A stretch of 64,000 bases of DNA from Psychromarinibacter halotolerans (GTDB taxonomy: Bacteria; Pseudomonadota; Alphaproteobacteria; Rhodobacterales; Rhodobacteraceae): positions 744,001 to 808,000 of the forward strand of contig NZ_JARGYD010000001.1 in NCBI RefSeq assembly GCF_029168315.1, in the 5' to 3' direction. The notes beneath the pieces were generated by a model. The model did no database searches, was not told where the DNA came from, and worked only from the letters and a program-made list of their open reading frames with translations. Of this stretch, positions 61,795 to 64,000 are shown one piece after another; position 1 is the first letter of the stretch; each line of letters begins with the position of its first letter. The position numbers and the translations under genes were made by a program.

Positions 61795-61821
61795 ACGGCC
61801 GGGGATTTGGTCCCCGGCCGT
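61795..61821. terminator. Strong GC hairpin between aminotransferase and nucleoside hydrolase genes
   Basis: Perfect 11-bp stem ACGGCCGGGGA/TCCCCGGCCGT with a 5-base loop, 29 bases after the aminotransferase stop. On the minus strand it is followed by TTTCG, a short T-run, so it may terminate the dehydrogenase-aminotransferase operon. Confidence 0.65.
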
Positions 61822-61849
61822 TCCGTCATGTTCGTGATCGCAAGGTCCG

Positions 61850-63220
61850 TCAGCCGAGAACCTCGGCCACCGCGTCCTTCAGTTTCGACGCGATCTCTTC
61901 CGCCTCGGACTCGGTCAGGCAGAACGGCGGCGCGAAGCCAAGGATGTCGCCCTGCGGCATCGCGCGCGAGATCACGCCACGCGCCAGCAGCGCCGCGTTC
62001 ACCTTGGCACCCATGGTCCGGGCCGGGTCGAAGAAAACGCGGCCATCGCGGTTCTCGACGAACTCGACCGCGCACAGCAGGCCCTCGCCCCGGATGTCGC
62101 CGACGTTCGGGTGATCGCCAAGCGCGTCGGTCAGCGCCGCCTTGAAATGCGCGCCCACCGATCCGGCGTTCGACACAAGGTTCAGCTCGTCCAGCAGCCG
62201 CAGGTTCGCCACCCCGGCCGCCGCGCCGATGGGGTGCGCCGAATAGGTCCAGCCGTGGCCGATGGGGCCGAATTTGTCGGTGCCCTCTTCCAGCACCTTC
62301 CAGACCTTGTCGGACAGGATCGAGCCGGACAGCGGCGCATAGGCCGAGGTCAGGCCCTTGGCGATGGTGATGACGTCGGGCCGGATGCCGTAGTGCTCGG
62401 ACCCGAACATGGTGCCCAGACGCCCGAAGCCGGTGACGACCTCGTCCGCGATCAGCAGGATGTCGTGCTTGTCCAGAACCTCCTGGATCGCCTGCCAGTA
62501 CCCGGCGGGCGGCGGCACAAGACCCCCGGTCCCCAGCGCGGGTTCCCCGATCATCGCGGCGATGGTGTCGGCGCCCTCGCGCTCGATCAGCGCCTCAAGC
62601 TCGGACGCGCAGTGGGCCACGAACTCGGCCTCGGACATCGAAAGGTCGTCGCGGCGGAAGTAGTACGGCGCCTCGGTGTGGATCACGCGGTCCAGCGGCA
62701 GGTCGAACTTCTGCTGGAATGCCGCAAGCCCGGTCAGCGAGCCGGTCATCAGGCCCGAGCCGTGATAGCCGCGCCAGCGCGAGATGATCTTCTTCTTCTC
62801 GGGCCGGTCGAGGATGTTGTTGTAGTACCAGACCAGCTTGATGTTGGTCTCGTTCGCATCCGACCCGGACAGGCCGAAGTAGACCTTCGACATGTTCGAC
62901 GGCGCGCGGTCCAGAACCATCTTGGCCAGCGTGATCGACGCCTCGGTGCCGTGGCCGACATAGGCGTGGTAATAGGCGATCTCTTTCGCCTGCTCGGCGA
63001 TGGCCTCGGCGATCTCGGGGCGGCCATAGCCGACGTTGACGCAGTAAAGCCCCGCGAACGCGTCCAACAGGCGGTTGCCGTCGCGATCCTCGATGTGGCA
63101 GCCCTTGCCGCCCGTCACGACGCGCTGCGGCACGTTGCCCCGCGCGAACTCGGCCAGGTGGGTCGAGGGGTGGAAGAAGTTCTCGCGGTCCCAGCTTTCA
63201 AGCTGGTCGTTCTTCAGCAT
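61850..63220 (-). CDS. Class III PLP-dependent aminotransferase (omega-amino acid/GABA-type)
   Basis: A fold-type I aminotransferase of about 456 residues: FFHPSTHLAEFARGNVPQ, LLDAFAGLYCVNVGYGRPEI, YFGLSGSDANETNIKLVWYY, GEPALGTGGLVPPPAGYW, LIADEVVTGFGRLG (PLP Asp) and the Schiff-base lysine in TIAKGLTSAYAPLSG. It transfers an amino group from omega-amino acids, GABA or putrescine to pyruvate or a keto acid. The adjacent semialdehyde dehydrogenase would oxidise the aldehyde product. ATG 63220 with AAGGAC is chosen; ATG 63235 is in frame and also possible. Confidence 0.9.
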   Translation of the reverse strand: MLKNDQLESWDRENFFHPSTHLAEFARGNVPQRVVTGGKGCHIEDRDGNRLLDAFAGLYCVNVGYGRPEIAEAIAEQAKEIAYYHAYVGHGTEASITLAKMVLDRAPSNMSKVYFGLSGSDANETNIKLVWYYNNILDRPEKKKIISRWRGYHGSGLMTGSLTGLAAFQQKFDLPLDRVIHTEAPYYFRRDDLSMSEAEFVAHCASELEALIEREGADTIAAMIGEPALGTGGLVPPPAGYWQAIQEVLDKHDILLIADEVVTGFGRLGTMFGSEHYGIRPDVITIAKGLTSAYAPLSGSILSDKVWKVLEEGTDKFGPIGHGWTYSAHPIGAAAGVANLRLLDELNLVSNAGSVGAHFKAALTDALGDHPNVGDIRGEGLLCAVEFVENRDGRVFFDPARTMGAKVNAALLARGVISRAMPQGDILGFAPPFCLTESEAEEIASKLKDAVAEVLG

Positions 63221-63242
63221 GGTGTCGTCCTTCATCTTGTCG

Positions 63243-64000
63243 TCAGCTCCAGTCGCGGCAGACGTATTTCAGTTCCATGAATTCCTGCATCCCCAGCCGC
63301 GCGCCTTCGCGCCCCAGCCCGGACTGCTTGGCGCCGCCGAACGGGATCGGCGCGCCGGTGACCTTGGTGCGGTTGACCGCGACCATACCGAATTGCAGCG
63401 CGCGGCTAAGCCGGTAGATGCGGCGCGGGTTCAGGCTGTGGACATAGGCCACCAGCCCGTACTCGGTGTCGTTGGCGCGGGTCACCACCTCTTCCTCGGT
63501 GTCGAAGGGCACAAGGGCGGCCACCGGGCCGAAGGTTTCCTCGCGCAGGATCAGGGCGTCTTCGGGCACATCGGTCAGCACGGTCGGCTCAAAGAACAGC
63601 GGCCCCAGCGCGTGCCGCTTGCCGCCACAGGCCAGCTTTGCGCCGCGCTTCAGCGCGTCGGCTACGTGGGCCTCTTGCTTGGCGACGGCGTTCTCGTTCA
63701 TCAGCGGACCGATGTCCGGGTCGTCCATGCCGCGCCCGACGGTCAGGGCGGCGCTGGCCTCGGTGAACTTGGCGCAGAAGGCGTCATAGACGGACCGTTC
63801 CACGTAGATCCGGTTCGCGCCAAGGCAGTCCTGCCCCGAAGTCGCCCACTTGGCCTTCATCGTCTCGGTCACGGCGGCGTCCAGATCGGAATCCGCGAAG
63901 ACGATGACCGGCGCGTGGCCGCCCAGTTCCATGACCAGTTTCTTCACCGTCGCCGCGCTGTCGCGGTACAGCAGGCGCCCGACCTCGGTCGAGCCGGTGA
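63243..64000 (-). CDS. gabD: NAD(P)-dependent succinate-semialdehyde dehydrogenase type, partial
   Basis: Cut by the window edge; about 252 C-terminal codons are visible. It begins TGSTEVGRLLYRDSAATVKK, then the general-base Glu in LVMELGGHAPVIVF and the catalytic Cys in ATSGQDCLGANRIYVE. The end, FGGAKQSGLGREGARLGMQE followed by FMELKYVCRDW, fits GabD-type enzymes, which convert succinate semialdehyde to succinate. Lies upstream of the aminotransferase gene with about 22 bases between, so they form a GABA/omega-amine catabolic operon. Confidence 0.9.
   Translation of the reverse strand, partial: TGSTEVGRLLYRDSAATVKKLVMELGGHAPVIVFADSDLDAAVTETMKAKWATSGQDCLGANRIYVERSVYDAFCAKFTEASAALTVGRGMDDPDIGPLMNENAVAKQEAHVADALKRGAKLACGGKRHALGPLFFEPTVLTDVPEDALILREETFGPVAALVPFDTEEEVVTRANDTEYGLVAYVHSLNPRRIYRLSRALQFGMVAVNRTKVTGAPIPFGGAKQSGLGREGARLGMQEFMELKYVCRDWS

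Overview
The window looks like chromosome of a marine-type Rhodobacteraceae (Roseobacter-group) alphaproteobacterium. It is GC-rich, and several features fit that group: an aa3 cytochrome oxidase with a DUF2244 neighbour, a VPLPA-type C-terminal sorting tail, a TIGR02281-type retropepsin, a DUF4167 protein, a stand-alone methyl-THF:corrinoid methyltransferase next to MetF, and dispersed intergenic repeats. The family assignment is inference from gene content. I saw no rRNA, tRNA, CRISPR array or replication origin.

Layout. 1-6.9 kb: a partial glycine-zipper lipoprotein-like gene, lipB, a 26-aa hydrophobic mini-gene, an ABM-domain protein, a secreted lectin-like VPLPA protein, ctaD with an FNR-type box upstream, and small membrane/GT genes. 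6.9-10.7 kb: an aldehyde dehydrogenase/FAD oxidase operon divergent from a LysR regulator, organised like the lysine/pipecolate ama genes. 11.4-13.6 kb: an exopolysaccharide trio (sugar transferase, BY-kinase-like protein without the Walker A lysine, mini Wzz-like protein). 13.6-22.3 kb: an SbcD/SbcC-like (YhaO/YhaN) pair, a cyclic-peptide-type ABC exporter, a BTAD/TPR regulator and a CPBP-like membrane protein. 22.8-33 kb: small conserved genes, ndk, an ABC-F protein, MarC, a retropepsin, a Cys-rich secreted protein, rlmE and ppx/gppA with an RTX protein gene between them. 33.2-36.1 kb: a translationally coupled one-carbon operon (virulence-factor family protein, MetF, HAD hydrolase, methyltransferase).

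36.1-38.8 kb is the accessory scar of the window. It holds three TTAA half-sites spaced exactly 11 bp (CtrA-like), a complete IS1380-family element, a low-GC pair of overlapping small genes, an IS3-family remnant with a nonsense codon, a frameshifted small gene, and three 20-24 bp palindromes whose centres are exactly 27 bp apart and share a TTC(T/C)AGAA core.

38.8-64 kb is ordinary chromosomal backbone: pepA-holC; the lptF-lptG-lptD-surA-pdxA-rsmA envelope/ribosome operon ending in a variant histidine phosphatase; DUF4167, prmC and prfA; agmatinase and M20 amidohydrolase; mazG; a Fur-family regulator coupled to an EamA transporter; an endonuclease/exonuclease/phosphatase protein overlapping a second EamA gene; SelO; GNAT plus nucleoside hydrolase; and a class III aminotransferase with a semialdehyde dehydrogenase cut by the window edge. 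Many gene pairs use ATGA/GTGA overlaps, so translational coupling is common here.
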